A stretch of 64,000 bases of DNA from Morganella psychrotolerans (GCF_001676055.1 NZ_LZEX01000007.1:1-64000), one strand, 5' to 3'; shown: positions 17,632 through 26,329, counted from the stretch's first letter. Made by a program: numbers and translations. The notes: generated by a model not told the origin, from the letters alone.

Positions 17632-19479
17632 ATGGAAAAACCGGTTGTTACTGAATTTGATGCGAAAGCATTTTTAAAAACTGTGACCAGTCAGCCCGGT
17701 GTTTACCGGATGTATGATATTGATGAAACAGTGATTTATGTCGGAAAAGCCAAAGATCTGAAAAAACGACTTTCCAGCTATTTCCGGACTCAGGTTTCCG
17801 GCAAAAAAACGGAACAACTGGTTAAACACATTGCACAGATTGATGTCACAGTAACGCACACGGAAACGGAAGCGTTACTGCTGGAACACACCTACATCAA
17901 GAAATATCAGCCACGTTACAACGTGTTGCTGCGGGACGATAAATCCTATCCCTATATCTTTTTGAGCAGTAACGACAAACATCCGCGGCTGGCTATCCAC
18001 CGCGGAGCGAAACATGCCAAAGGGGAGTATTTCGGGCCTTTCCCGAATGCGTATGCGGTGCGTGAAACCCTGGCGCTGATGCAAAAACTTTTCCCTGTCC
18101 GCCAGTGTGAAGACAGTGTTTACCGCAACCGCTCCCGGCCGTGTCTGCAATATCAGATTGGACGTTGTCTGGGACCTTGTGTGAAAGGGCTGGTAAGTGA
18201 TGAGGATTACAGCCGTGAAGTGAATCTGGTCAGATTATTTCTCGAAGGGAAAGATCAGCAGGTACTGACGGAGCTGGTGGAGAAAATGGAGCTGGCGAGT
18301 CAGGCTCTCAATTTTGAAGATGCCGCCCGCCTGCGGGATCAGATTCAGGCTGTGCGCGCAGTGACAGAAAAACAATTTGTCACCGGCACCGGAGACGATC
18401 TTGATGTCGTGGGTGTGTATTTTGACTCAGGACTTGCTTGCATTCATGTTCTTTTTATCCGTAACGGACGCGTGCAGGGGAGTCGGAGCTATTTCCCGAA
18501 AGTGCCTGCGGGTACTGAGCCGGATGAAATTGTACAGACCTTTATCGGGCAATTTTATTTGCAGGGCAGTGAAAATCGCTCATTGCCGGATGATATTCTG
18601 CTGGACTTCCCGTTACCGGAAAAAAATATTATTGAAGAAACGCTGTCTCAGTTTGCCGGACGGCGGATCCTCATCCAGCCCAAACCTCGTGGCGATCGCG
18701 CCCGTTATCTGAAACTGGCTCATACAAATGCAGTGACAGCCCTGATGACAAAACGGGCGCAGCAATCTACGATTGCAACGCGGATGAGTGCATTATCTGA
18801 GGTGGTGGGGCTGGAAAAAATCAATCGTATGGAATGTTTTGATATCAGCCACACGATGGGAGATCAGACTGTTGCATCCTGTGTGGTGTTTGACAATAAC
18901 GGACCGGTCAAATCAGAATACCGGCGCTATAATATCACCGGCATTACGCCAGGGGATGACTATGCCGCAATGGACCAGGTTCTTGCCCGCCGCTACGGTA
19001 AACATATTGATGGTGAGAAAATCCCGGATATTATTTTTATCGATGGCGGGAAAGGGCAACTGGGTAAAGCTATTGAGGTCTTTGACAGCCTGGATGTTGA
19101 CTGGGATAAGCAAAAACCAAAGCTTATCGGGGTTGCAAAGGGGAGTGATCGCAAGGCCGGGCTGGAAACACTGTTTTTTATTGCCGGCGGAGAGGGCATG
19201 TCGCTGCCACCGGACTCACCGGCGCTGCATGTTATCCAGCACATCCGTGATGAATCCCACAATCATGCTATCACAGGACACCGCCGCCAGCGGGCTAAAG
19301 TCAAAAACACCAGTGCCCTGGAATCGATTGAAGGCATCGGACCTAAACGCCGGCAAATGCTGCTTAAATACATGGGCGGATTACAGCCTCTGCGTAATGC
19401 CAGCATTGATGAGATAGCAAAAGTACCAACAATTTCGTACGCATTAGCGGAAAAAATTTACCATGCTCTCAAGCAGTGA
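17632..19479 (+). CDS. uvrC: UvrABC excinuclease subunit C
   Basis: 615 residues, full length. UvrC makes the 3' and 5' incisions in nucleotide excision repair. An N-terminal GIY-YIG nuclease (PGVYRMYD...[18 protein letters not shown]), a UvrB-interacting region ([17 protein letters not shown], near residue 220), an RNase-H-like endonuclease domain with FDISH and FIDGGKGQL, and a C-terminal helix-hairpin-helix ([18 protein letters not shown]) are all present. It is organised as in E. coli, between uvrY and pgsA. Confidence 0.97.
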   Translation: MEKPVVTEFDAKAFLKTVTSQPGVYRMYDIDETVIYVGKAKDLKKRLSSYFRTQVSGKKTEQLVKHIAQIDVTVTHTETEALLLEHTYIKKYQPRYNVLLRDDKSYPYIFLSSNDKHPRLAIHRGAKHAKGEYFGPFPNAYAVRETLALMQKLFPVRQCEDSVYRNRSRPCLQYQIGRCLGPCVKGLVSDEDYSREVNLVRLFLEGKDQQVLTELVEKMELASQALNFEDAARLRDQIQAVRAVTEKQFVTGTGDDLDVVGVYFDSGLACIHVLFIRNGRVQGSRSYFPKVPAGTEPDEIVQTFIGQFYLQGSENRSLPDDILLDFPLPEKNIIEETLSQFAGRRILIQPKPRGDRARYLKLAHTNAVTALMTKRAQQSTIATRMSALSEVVGLEKINRMECFDISHTMGDQTVASCVVFDNNGPVKSEYRRYNITGITPGDDYAAMDQVLARRYGKHIDGEKIPDIIFIDGGKGQLGKAIEVFDSLDVDWDKQKPKLIGVAKGSDRKAGLETLFFIAGGEGMSLPPDSPALHVIQHIRDESHNHAITGHRRQRAKVKNTSALESIEGIGPKRRQMLLKYMGGLQPLRNASIDEIAKVPTISYALAEKIYHALKQ

Positions 19480-19689
19480 AATCAGATTTATCTGTGAGTG
19501 CATAAAGAGAATTTTTTCAATAACAGCGGTGAGTTATATTTAAGTGTGGTAGTATACTTTTATCCGGTAGGACTGCGCAGAACCTGAAAATCACGCAACG
19601 CCCCTGAGTTACCGGGGCGGCAAAGCAAAATTTACCGGCAGATGCGCAAACGGCTTATTTCATCTGACTTATAAAATAATGGCTCCGTT

Positions 19690-20238
19690 ATGCGATTAAA
19701 TATCCCCACATGGCTGACTCTGTTTCGTGTCATACTGATACCGTTCTTTGTGCTCGCCTTTTATCTGCCGTTCAGTTGGGCGCCTGTCATGAGTGCGGGT
19801 ATTTTCGTTTTTGCCGCAATGACAGACTGGTTTGATGGTTTTCTTGCCCGCCGTTTAAAACAAACAACCCGTTTCGGTGCTTTCCTCGACCCTGTCGCAG
19901 ATAAAGTTATGGTGGCGACCGCTCTGGTGCTGGTGACTGAGTATTACGCTGTCTGGTGGATTACACTGCCTGCCATTACTATGATTGCACGTGAGATTAT
20001 TATCTCTTCATTACGTGAATGGATGGCTGAACTGGGAAAACGAAACAGTGTTGCGGTTTCCTGGATGGGTAAGGTGAAAACAACCGCACAGATGGCAGCA
20101 TTATTAGGGCTGATCTGGCGGCCAAATGATGTGATAGAAATGGCTTCTTTCGTCCTTTTCTACATTGCAATGATCCTGACGTTCTGGTCTATGTTTCAAT
20201 ATTTGCGTGCAGCATGGGCGGATCTGAGCGAAGCGTGA
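19690..20238 (+). CDS. pgsA: CDP-diacylglycerol-glycerol-3-phosphate phosphatidyltransferase
   Basis: 182 residues. An inner-membrane enzyme that makes phosphatidylglycerol-phosphate. The CDP-alcohol phosphotransferase signature D-G-x2-A-R-x8-G-x3-D-x3-D is intact ([20 protein letters not shown], then VADK). Several hydrophobic helices flank it. It is followed by the tRNA-Gly/Cys/Leu cluster, as in other Enterobacterales. Confidence 0.96.
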   Translation: MRLNIPTWLTLFRVILIPFFVLAFYLPFSWAPVMSAGIFVFAAMTDWFDGFLARRLKQTTRFGAFLDPVADKVMVATALVLVTEYYAVWWITLPAITMIAREIIISSLREWMAELGKRNSVAVSWMGKVKTTAQMAALLGLIWRPNDVIEMASFVLFYIAMILTFWSMFQYLRAAWADLSEA

Positions 20239-20379
20239 TCGATGTGGTGTAAAAAACAGCGAACGATCATTTTTCGCGAATTAAGCGGTTGACTCACGGG
20301 CTTAAATCAGTAGAATGCAACGCATCGAACGGCGCTGCGGTTTGTGAAAACAAACAAGTAAATCAGTTAGTTCAGATAG

Positions 20380-20455
<76 letters not shown>

Positions 20456-20485
20456 ATTTAATCCTGATGATTAAATTGACAATAT

Positions 20486-20559
20486 GGCGCGTTGGCAGAG
20501 TGGCCATGCAGCGGATTGCAAATCCGCGTACCTCGGTTCGACTCCGGGACGCGCCTCCA
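20486..20559 (+). tRNA. cysT: tRNA-Cys(GCA)
   Basis: A 74-nt cloverleaf with CCA; GGCGCGT pairs with ACGCGCC and the anticodon GCA is at 20518-20520. Confidence 0.97.
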
Positions 20560-20564
20560 AATTA

Positions 20565-20651
20565 GCCCAGATGGTGAAATCGGTAGACACAAGGGATTTA
20601 AAATCCCTCGGCTGTAAGGCTGTGCGGGTTCAAGTCCCGCTCTGGGCACCA
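20565..20651 (+). tRNA. leuZ: tRNA-Leu(TAA), phage integration target
   Basis: An 87-nt class II tRNA with a long variable arm and CCA; the anticodon TAA is at 20599-20601. The 3' half, from 20596, is part of the attL repeat, so the phage restores a complete tRNA when it integrates. Confidence 0.97.
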
Positions 20652-20701
20652 TATAAAACTCAGTTGAATATCAACGGGTTAGAGTTAAAAGAGAGCCACC
20701 C
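20596..20701. repeat. attL (106-bp direct repeat, integrase end)
   Basis: Identical to 61081-61186. It starts in the anticodon loop of tRNA-Leu (ATTTAAAATCCC) and runs through the tRNA 3' end and 50 bp beyond, to the first arm of the terminator. Similarity resumes after four differing bases, so the terminator is also conserved. Integration into a tRNA 3' half is usual for tyrosine integrases. Confidence 0.93.
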
Positions 20702-20717
20702 AACGGGTGGCTTTTTT
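20694..20717 (+). terminator. Terminator of the tRNA-Gly-Cys-Leu operon
   Basis: AGCCACC and GGTGGCT form a stem, followed by six T; 43 bp past the tRNA-Leu CCA end. Confidence 0.85.
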
Positions 20718-20794
20718 GTGCCTGAAATCACACTTCAGAATACTTTCAGAATATCCGTTCAGAATATAAATTTCATATGTTGAATGAATATTCA

Positions 20795-21808
20795 TCATTT
20801 TTGATTACCTACCACCGGAACAACCTGAATTTTCCTGTCATATCTTGCAGTTTGAGTGATGGTTTTGTGCCCGGATATTTTTTGTTTATCCTGCAGTGTT
20901 CCATCGAGATCTGATATCCCTTTTGCTTTCAAATCATGAAAAGTAAAATCAAATGAAATATCAGGATTGTTTGCTACCGCAGTTTCTCTGGCTGCCTGCC
21001 ATCTGCTGTTAAAACCATCACGGCTATATTTACAGGCATTTTTTTGATGGAGGATATAAAGGCTCGGGATGGTTACATTAAGCGGTAATTGCTCTGCTAA
21101 TTTGATCGCCTTTCTCAGCCGCACTGACCACGCTTTGATTTGTTTTTTTCCTGTTTTTCCCTGCCTGATATAAATACCCTCATCCAGTAACTGCTCTTTT
21201 GTCAGAGTTAAAACGTCATGTTGACGAGCGCAGCAAAGATAAGCTAATTCCATCGCGACCTGAACAATTGTCGGCGCTGATTGGTACAGCGCATTATATT
21301 CACGGTCCGTAATGTAGCGATCTCTTGCCACTTCTTTAAATTGTTTAACGCCCTGACATGGGTTGCTTTTTACTTTTCCTCTTTCATATCCCCATCTGAA
21401 TACCCGGGACATAAATGTTTTTTCCCTGTTAGCCTGGGTGCGGCTATTGAGTCCCCGTTTATCCATATATTTTCTGACATGCTCAGGTTTTATGTTGTCT
21501 GGTTTCATTTTCCCGAAGACAGGTAATACTTTGCGTGAGTATTTTGTATAGTCCTTCTGTGTCTCACCTGACAGATCCATAAAATCAATCGATTTGAAAA
21601 ACTCATCAACAAGTGAGGCGTATGTTTCCGTACACTTATCTTCATTTATTAGCTTTTCATAATGTGACCAAATAACAGATTTATCGCTGTTCAATGAACA
21701 CAAGCGAATGGTGCGACCGTCAGGATGTTTAAATTCATAGGCTGAACGGCCTTTGTATACCCGCTTAGGTAAATGATTATCTTCTGGGTCTTTACGTGTT
21801 CTTGCCAT
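20795..21808 (-). CDS. int: Phage integrase (tyrosine recombinase)
   Basis: 337 residues. Catalyses attP x attB recombination at the adjacent tRNA-Leu. An N-terminal arm-binding region (~1-60) and core-binding SAM-like domain (~60-160) precede the catalytic domain. Catalytic residues: R195 (CCARQHD), K near 218-221, H291-x-x-K294 (HDLKAKG, Lys in place of the usual Arg), H314 (SGHKTI) and nucleophile Y323 (ARYDRK). Expressed leftward from pL. Its ATG overlaps the stop of the excisionase-like gene (TAATG). Confidence 0.95.
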   Translation of the reverse strand: MARTRKDPEDNHLPKRVYKGRSAYEFKHPDGRTIRLCSLNSDKSVIWSHYEKLINEDKCTETYASLVDEFFKSIDFMDLSGETQKDYTKYSRKVLPVFGKMKPDNIKPEHVRKYMDKRGLNSRTQANREKTFMSRVFRWGYERGKVKSNPCQGVKQFKEVARDRYITDREYNALYQSAPTIVQVAMELAYLCCARQHDVLTLTKEQLLDEGIYIRQGKTGKKQIKAWSVRLRKAIKLAEQLPLNVTIPSLYILHQKNACKYSRDGFNSRWQAARETAVANNPDISFDFTFHDLKAKGISDLDGTLQDKQKISGHKTITQTARYDRKIQVVPVVGNQK

Positions 21809-22026
21809 TACATCGCACCGAAGTCAGGTTCTTCTGATACTGATGATGCCGGCCGTTTAGCCAGTGGACTATTAAAATGTGCCCAGGTGGTTTTTGGGCG
21901 CCCGTCCGGACGTTTGATAAAAAAGATCCCGGCGCGTTCCAGCACCTCGCATTGCTTGGACGGAAATTGATAGCCGGTCAGTTCTATCATTTCCTCTGGT
22001 GTAATAAAGTCAGTCTCGGTCTTCAT
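21808..22026 (-). CDS. DUF4224 excisionase-like protein
   Basis: 72 residues. FITPEEMIELTGYQFPSKQCEV and GIFFIKRPDGRPKTTW match DUF4224, small winged-helix-type proteins encoded next to phage integrases and thought to act as excisionases. The start lies in the recurrent GAGGCAAGACC...ATG cassette (22024-22040). It is translationally coupled to int by a one-base stop/start overlap. Confidence 0.82.
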   Translation of the reverse strand: MKTETDFITPEEMIELTGYQFPSKQCEVLERAGIFFIKRPDGRPKTTWAHFNSPLAKRPASSVSEEPDFGAM

Positions 22027-22189
22027 TCTGGTCTTGCCTCATCATCAATAAAATAAGCAGGTCGGTTGTGTCACATGAGCGTTTAATATCTGCAGGTGTG
22101 CATGGTCTGTTTTTTACACTCGCAGCCAGACGGCCTAATTTAATATCGAAGTCGGTTAGTAATTGTTTCCCAGGTTGCCACGGTTCCAT
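22010..22189 (-). CDS. Small phage protein, unknown
   Basis: 59 residues, starting MEPWQPGKQLLTDFDIKLGR. The ORF overlaps the start of the DUF4224 gene by 17 bp, and its 3' end contains that gene's translation cassette. GGAGCAAC precedes the ATG. Family not recognised; the conserved position suggests a real early gene. Confidence 0.55.
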   Translation of the reverse strand: MEPWQPGKQLLTDFDIKLGRLAASVKNRPCTPADIKRSCDTTDLLILLMMRQDQNEDRD

Positions 22190-22254
22190 GATGTTGCTCC
22201 GGTAAAGGTATTGGCATCATGGTAATCACCGTGGCGAAATAAAACTGATTATGC

Positions 22255-22431
22255 TTAATCAAAATCTGCTGAGATAACTTCATCAATCGGATAGCACTCA
22301 GACAGAATGCCTTTCATTGTCAGAGCTTCTTTATCCATCAGGCAGTTTTGTTCATCTGGGTAAACGTAGCCGTAGGGCTCATATTGGCAACTGAGAGCAG
22401 AACAAATCAGAGCGAACAATCCGAATATCAT
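22255..22431 (-). CDS. DUF1482-like small Cys-rich phage protein
   Basis: 58 residues with a hydrophobic N-terminus (MIFGLFALICSALSC) followed by YVYPDEQNCL and ECYPIDEVI. The spacing of cysteines and the last motif resemble E. coli YebW (DUF1482: EQQCL...CFPIEDFI). The start overlaps the stop of the upstream ORF by four bases (ATGA), so the two are translationally coupled. Function of the family unknown. Confidence 0.65.
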   Translation of the reverse strand: MIFGLFALICSALSCQYEPYGYVYPDEQNCLMDKEALTMKGILSECYPIDEVISADFD

Positions 22432-22595
22432 TTGATATCATCCTTCTGCTGTGGCTCGCTGCGGGCATCAATTTTCACCTGTGGCGGCAGGTCGTAATAC
22501 ACATCACAGCGCCGATCTGTCCGGATATATCCGTGACTGCCATCAGGGAAGGTTAGTTTTACCGGTCGGTCTTTATAGTGTTGGTGTTTTAGCAT
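22428..22595 (-). CDS. Small phage protein, unknown
   Basis: 55 residues (MLKHQHYKDRPVKLTFPDGS...). The start at 22595 is set by the GAGGCAAGACCTATG cassette; a longer frame from 22622 is possible but would begin upstream of that cassette. A perfect palindrome GTGACATGTCAC lies immediately upstream (22611-22622). Not recognised. Confidence 0.6.
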   Translation of the reverse strand: MLKHQHYKDRPVKLTFPDGSHGYIRTDRRCDVYYDLPPQVKIDARSEPQQKDDIK

Positions 22596-22622
22596 AGGTC
22601 TTGCCTCGTCGTGACATGTCAC
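22593..22622 (-). promoter_or_regulatory. Translation cassette plus GTGACATGTCAC palindrome
   Basis: GAGGCAAGACCTATG (22607-22593) preceded by the 12-bp palindrome at 22611-22622. The 16-base context GTCGTGACATGTCACA occurs again at 27638-27653 inside the ydaT-like gene. A protein-binding site is possible but unproven. Confidence 0.4.
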
Positions 22623-22635
22623 ACACTAAAGAAAG

Positions 22636-22654
22636 TGCCCGATTGCCGGGCACC
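22636..22654 (-). terminator. Hairpin after the Gp157-like gene
   Basis: GTGCCCG ATTGC CGGGCAC forms a strong stem just past the stop at 22662 on the minus strand. It is followed by TTTC only, so it may attenuate rather than stop leftward transcription. Confidence 0.4.
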
Positions 22655-22661
22655 GCGGTAA

Positions 22662-23159
22662 TCAACGAACCATCAATGAACGTTCACCAATTTCGATATG
22701 TGCGCCGGGTACTTCAACGCCATTCTCCAGCGCCTCTTTGATAGCCTTTTTATCTGGCGAAACAATGATCTGCGCGTCAACAAAAGAATCAGGAATTTTT
22801 GTTTCATCATCAATGACAACAGATGGCCGTCCTTTTGCTGCAGTAAACGTATTTTTCACCGTTTTCAAATTGTCCATGCCGGCGGCTAACAGAAAGGTAA
22901 GGACGTATCTTCTCAGTTCCTTGCCCTGACGTTCGAATGATTTTTTACGCTCTGCAAGGCGTTTGGACTCTTCACCGAGGGTGTTTGCCTGTCCCTCCAG
23001 ATTGCGGACATGGTTCATGGCAGCATCCAGTTTGTCACCGATAACCCCCTCTATACCCTCCAGTGTGTCAGCGATATCTTCTGCGGTGAATTCGCCTGTC
23101 TCTACCAGCCGTTGCAGTTTGTCATAATCTGCTGCTAATGCTATTGCGGTCGTTTTCAT
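22662..23159 (-). CDS. Siphovirus Gp157-like protein
   Basis: 165 residues. Length, the coiled-coil middle (residues ~45-95, VRNLEGQANTLGEESKRLAERKKSF) and the C-terminal TFTAAKGRPSVVIDDETKIPDSF match Gp157 proteins, which are encoded with phage recombination genes in early operons. Role: unknown, perhaps phage resistance or recombination. Its start overlaps the stop of the annealing-protein gene by four bases and uses a variant cassette GAGGCAGACCAATG. Confidence 0.85.
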   Translation of the reverse strand: MKTTAIALAADYDKLQRLVETGEFTAEDIADTLEGIEGVIGDKLDAAMNHVRNLEGQANTLGEESKRLAERKKSFERQGKELRRYVLTFLLAAGMDNLKTVKNTFTAAKGRPSVVIDDETKIPDSFVDAQIIVSPDKKAIKEALENGVEVPGAHIEIGERSLMVR

Positions 23160-25168
23160 TGGTCTGCCTCTTGTTTTTCAGTCAGTTTGGTTAAACACTC
23201 TTTTTCAATTTCAGTCAGGCGGCGCAGACGGCCGGACAGATAGTTTGCGTATTCTTTATCTCCCCGGGCTGTAGCATCTTTGATGTGTACGGACATTTCA
23301 CGCGAGAGCGTGGATGTAATACCTCTTAATTCATTTTGTGATACAGCAGTCCGCATCGTTTCTGTATTACGGGTGAATTTTTCATCCAGTTCAGCGCGTA
23401 TACGAACGCTGTCTTCTGCATTTTCACTGGCCGCTTTAATTTCGAATTCCAGTTTATTTTTGATGAGATATTCAGGGTTATCATGCATACCCATAAACAC
23501 ATCAGAGCTGAAACCGAGCATAGACAGGGCTTTTTTAATTGCATCAGTCAGGGATTTTTTGATAACTTCCGGATCCGATTTAAGTCCGTTCTTGGTGATA
23601 TATTTGTATGGTGTCGCACCATAGCTTTCAAACTCTGCTTTTTTTCCGCTTTTGGTCATGTACCAAAATTTAATTTTGATGGAATGATTTTCTTCATACT
23701 TCAGTGAACCATCGCCATCCCGGAGATAACGAACACCAACTTGTTTATGGTTATCATCAAATACCCGTTCTGTGAGTGGATTCCCATCAATTAGTTTTTC
23801 CTCAATAACTTCATAGCTCCAACCTTCACCGATAGGGCCAAAGATTTCGGTAGCACGCATGATCATGTAGTTACTGTTAATACTGGTCCCCAGGAAACCG
23901 GCACCTTCCAGTGGTTTGGTAAAGCGCGGATCTGTGCGCTGAACCCGTTTCCAGATATTCAGGTTGTCTGTATCGGCCAGCACTTCATCGATAATCTCTG
24001 CACGGTTCCGGAAATCATCAGCGGCTGTTATTGGTGTTGCCGGTATAAACTGGTCGGGAGTTTGCACTGTAACAGTAAGTTCATCATTGGCTGCTTCTTC
24101 AGGTGCGGGTTTAGTCACTACCTTTTCAGCCTTCTTACTGCGTGAACGTTTCTGTTTTTCCGGTTCAGGGGAGTGTGTCGGTTCCGGTGTCTCTTCCGTG
24201 ATATCAGCACCTGAGCTGCCGTGTTCCTGAGTATTGCTATTGTTTGTCAGTATTCCACCAATACGGTCAGCCACAAACTGTTTGCGGGCGGTCGCATCAC
24301 TCATCAACTCAGGATGTTCTTTACCTTCACGAACCACGGCAAAGATGGTGTCACGCGGTATCAGTAGTGCATTATTGATAACGCGGAATTCAGTAGACCA
24401 GCGCCGCCAGTTTTCATCTTCATCAGCGATCAGTTTTTTGGCTGCAGTTAATTTACTTGGCTGTATTTCCCATGGATCAAAGTCATTCGGTAGAAGAGAG
24501 AGAGCAACTTCCTGATCCATCGTTGCATAGCTGTGGTCAAAATTGCGTTGCTTGTGAGCCTGAATAGGCAATTGTCCGGTGGTGGCTTCCGGCGGGAACA
24601 GGAATAGTTCAGCCTGTTCTTGCGCCTCTTCTGGTGTGATGTCGTCAACGGCATCCGTTAAAACCGTATTGACCAGGGCTTCTAAATCCTGCTCATTCAG
24701 TAGTGAGACAGTGCGGACAGCCGCTATACCTTTTGCAATATTACGAATTTTTGGTTGCTCTTTGCTGTCATGCACAAATGTGAGGGCAGCGCTGTATTCA
24801 CTTCGGGTGAACTGTGTTCTGCCATACAGCATGATTGCGGCAATACGGACAACTGGAGCTGTTTTTTCAAATACAACCATTTCCTCTTCACGCTTTTGCC
24901 AGGCAGCACCGTTGAACTCGTATTCCTTTGCAAAGGTTTCATCGAAAGTGTCACCGACCGGTGCCGGTTCTCCGTCACGGGCTTCACAGATCACCGGGCA
25001 TTCAATATCAAACTTGTCTGTATTCTCCGGATAAGATTCTTCAAGCATCACTGCCGACATGGCTTTAGCCATTTTTACAGACGGTGCGGTGATAGTAATA
25101 ACTACCGTTACAGCGCCGTCACTAAGTGCTGCTGCAGTCGGATTAAATGCGCAGATAAAATTGGTCAT
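23156..25168 (-). CDS. Long single-strand annealing protein (Rad52-like C-terminus)
   Basis: 670 residues. The last ~270 resemble phage annealing proteins of the Rad52/Sak type: NIWKRVQRTDPRFTKPL, MIMRATEIFGPIGEGWSYEV, KKSLTDAIKKALSMLGFSSDVFMGMHD. Such proteins are usually 200-280 residues. The first ~390 residues are an extra region with an acidic/Lys-Arg hinge (EKQKRSRSKKAEKV, near 350); part (SYATMDQEVALSLLPNDFDPWE) recalls the non-catalytic N-terminus of RecE-type proteins, but no nuclease motif is seen. No separate exonuclease gene is present nearby. Start set by GAGGCAAGACCTATG. Confidence 0.72.
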   Translation of the reverse strand: MTNFICAFNPTAAALSDGAVTVVITITAPSVKMAKAMSAVMLEESYPENTDKFDIECPVICEARDGEPAPVGDTFDETFAKEYEFNGAAWQKREEEMVVFEKTAPVVRIAAIMLYGRTQFTRSEYSAALTFVHDSKEQPKIRNIAKGIAAVRTVSLLNEQDLEALVNTVLTDAVDDITPEEAQEQAELFLFPPEATTGQLPIQAHKQRNFDHSYATMDQEVALSLLPNDFDPWEIQPSKLTAAKKLIADEDENWRRWSTEFRVINNALLIPRDTIFAVVREGKEHPELMSDATARKQFVADRIGGILTNNSNTQEHGSSGADITEETPEPTHSPEPEKQKRSRSKKAEKVVTKPAPEEAANDELTVTVQTPDQFIPATPITAADDFRNRAEIIDEVLADTDNLNIWKRVQRTDPRFTKPLEGAGFLGTSINSNYMIMRATEIFGPIGEGWSYEVIEEKLIDGNPLTERVFDDNHKQVGVRYLRDGDGSLKYEENHSIKIKFWYMTKSGKKAEFESYGATPYKYITKNGLKSDPEVIKKSLTDAIKKALSMLGFSSDVFMGMHDNPEYLIKNKLEFEIKAASENAEDSVRIRAELDEKFTRNTETMRTAVSQNELRGITSTLSREMSVHIKDATARGDKEYANYLSGRLRRLTEIEKECLTKLTEKQEADQ

Positions 25169-25183
25169 AGGTCTTGCCTCTGG

Positions 25184-25516
25184 TCAGTAGGGGATTTGTT
25201 CGTCGTCTTTAGAAATAACCGTGCCTTCCAGGCATAACAGCGCCTGGATCTGGTCTTCAATAGCCCGGGTTTTAATTTCTGCGTCAGCGAGGATTTTATT
25301 CTGCGCTGTGCGTAAGCTTTCGATTTCTGCTTGGTTAAGCTCAGCTTTCGTTATTGCGGGAACGGGTAGTTCAATGGTGTGTTCCGCCACAACAAGCCCC
25401 ATATCATACTCCGGAGAAAAGGATGAACTGTATGCAACATACTGGATACTGCCGTCGAACTGTTTTTTCGCGTGGATATAAAGCGTTACGTTGATGGTGT
25501 CAGGTTGTGCTTTCAT
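25184..25516 (-). CDS. Phage early protein, unknown
   Basis: 110 residues with a beta-rich N-terminal half (INVTLYIHAKKQFDGSIQYVAYSS) and a coiled-coil-like C-terminal half (LNQAEIESLRTAQNKILADAEIKTRAIEDQ). The ATG at 25516 has AAGGAG eight bases upstream. It is preceded by a four-codon mini-ORF with the recurrent cassette. Not recognised. Confidence 0.65.
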   Translation of the reverse strand: MKAQPDTINVTLYIHAKKQFDGSIQYVAYSSSFSPEYDMGLVVAEHTIELPVPAITKAELNQAEIESLRTAQNKILADAEIKTRAIEDQIQALLCLEGTVISKDDEQIPY

Positions 25517-25541
25517 AGCAACTCCTTTAAAATGGTGGTGA

Positions 25542-25784
25542 TCAGTGATTCGTCATTGGTCTTGCCTCTTGAGCGGTTTGGTCGCCGCTCAGGTTTCCCG
25601 GTAACTTTGGTCGGTTGTCGGGGTAAACGAACCCACTTCGGTGGGTTTTTTTACGTCTGTAATTTGGTGCCCGTCTTTCCGGGCTGTCAGGTCTTGCTTT
25701 AAGTTCCCCGTCTTTCCGAGGTGTCAGGTCTGGTGCTACTCTTGCCTCGGTTTCCCGCTTTGGTCGGCATGTATCTTCTGCCAT
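25542..25784 (-). CDS. Possible first ORF of the pL operon, Arg/Pro-rich
   Basis: 80 residues, rich in Arg, Pro and Asp (RPKRETEARVAPDLTPRKDG). The underlying DNA has short imperfect repeats (CCGTCTTTCCG...TGTCAGGTCT twice) and degenerate copies of the GAGGCAAGACC cassette, so part of the frame could be repeat-derived. The start has only a weak ribosome binding site. It could be a real basic regulator, since early antiterminators are small and basic, but evidence is thin. Confidence 0.3.
   Translation of the reverse strand: MAEDTCRPKRETEARVAPDLTPRKDGELKARPDSPERRAPNYRRKKTHRSGFVYPDNRPKLPGNLSGDQTAQEARPMTNH
25554..25568 (-). promoter_or_regulatory. GAGGCAAGACCAATG cassette with four-codon mini-ORF
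   Basis: An exact copy of the cassette whose ATG opens a frame of only four codons (MTNH) before TGA. The next gene starts 38 bp further on with its own ribosome binding site. It may be a leader peptide or the scar of a replaced gene. Confidence 0.5.
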
Positions 25785-25834
25785 CTTCGTGGCGTTACTT
25801 GTTTCCTGGTGCTGGCATAAAACTGTGAACGTTG

Positions 25835-25853
25835 ATCCTGAATACCCGCTGTG
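25835..25853. repeat. 19-bp repeat ATCCTGAATACCCGCTGTG, copy 1
   Basis: Identical to 33452-33470. Here it lies about +12 to +30 in the pL transcript, in reverse orientation. Short similarity extends upstream (GCTGGC...). Possibly a nut-like or regulatory element; function unknown. Confidence 0.5.
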
Positions 25854-25870
25854 GGGTTTTGATGAATTGA

Positions 25871-25899
25871 AGTTTAGTAATTAGTAAACCGATAGTCAA
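25871..25899 (-). promoter_or_regulatory. pL promoter with operator OL
   Basis: On the minus strand: -35 TTGACT (25899-25894), 17-bp spacer, -10 TAAACT (25876-25871). The near-palindrome GTTTAGTAATTAGTAAAC (25872-25889) overlaps the -10 and spacer. pR at 26920 has the same -35 and -10 and the related operator GTTTAGTATTCATTAAAC. One repressor therefore probably controls both. Drives the leftward operon to int. Confidence 0.75.
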
Positions 25900-25942
25900 G
25901 CATTTAGTAAACAATAAAGTTGAGTTATAGAATCATTGGCAC

Positions 25943-26041
25943 AAAAAAAGCCGACATTACTGTCGGCTTGTGGTTTGAATCTTTCGTCGAGGATGATTGA
26001 TGGTCACCTAGAAAGAATTTAATGCGTAATTTAACCTTAAC
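25943..26041 (-). ncRNA. Candidate OrzO-like antitoxin sRNA
   Basis: A predicted ~99-nt minus-strand RNA. Promoter: -35 TTGCAT (26076-26071), 17-bp spacer, -10 TAAATA (26053-26048), start near 26041. It ends in a Rho-independent terminator (GCCGACA / TGTCGGC, 25950-25967, then seven U from 25949-25943). Its first 18 nt (26041-26024) are the reverse complement of 26257-26274 in the leader of the peptide gene at 26351, with a single G-U wobble. Divergent sRNA, short 5' antisense and membrane-peptide target are the known layout of zor/orz type I systems. Expression is not proven. Confidence 0.7.
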
Positions 26042-26183
26042 GATTTATATTTATCGGAAAAAATTAAAATATGCAAGTAAACATTTCATATGAAAACGTT
26101 TGATTTTGCTTAGTAATTACTTAATAATAAATAATGTTAAGGACATTCCGCTCGGGGTGTCAGGCAAAAGATGTAAAGAAAAT

Positions 26184-26198
26184 CATTGGTCTTGCCTC
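26184..26198 (-). promoter_or_regulatory. Orphan GAGGCAAGACCAATG cassette with eight-codon mini-ORF
   Basis: An exact copy of the early-gene start cassette on the minus strand. The ATG opens an eight-codon frame (MIFFTSFA) and stops. It lies outside the pL transcript and inside the toxin/sRNA region, so it is probably a leftover of an early gene displaced when the toxin module arrived. Confidence 0.45.
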
Positions 26199-26200
26199 TC

Positions 26201-26228
26201 TTGACTGCATGTACCCTAGCCATACGAG
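26201..26228 (+). promoter_or_regulatory. Possible promoter of the peptide toxin mRNA
   Basis: TTGACT (26201-26206), 16-bp spacer, TACGAG (26223-26228). The -35 is good and the -10 poor. A start near 26235 would include the 18-nt sRNA target at 26257-26274 in a ~115-nt leader. Confidence 0.4.
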
Positions 26229-26256
26229 TGATGCCGGATGGTACCCAAACCCGAGC

Positions 26257-26274
26257 GCGTAGTTTAACCTTAAC
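26257..26274 (+). repeat. 18-nt target sequence in toxin leader
   Basis: GCGTAGTTTAACCTTAAC; differs from 26024-26041 (GCGTAATTTAACCTTAAC) at one base. The two are direct repeats in DNA. Because the sRNA is read from the opposite strand at 26024-26041, they make the sRNA 5' end antisense to the toxin leader. Confidence 0.75.
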
Positions 26275-26329
26275 AGTTAGATTAATCAGGTACAGATAGG
26301 AAGCGTAAGGGTAATGTACTGATAATCGC

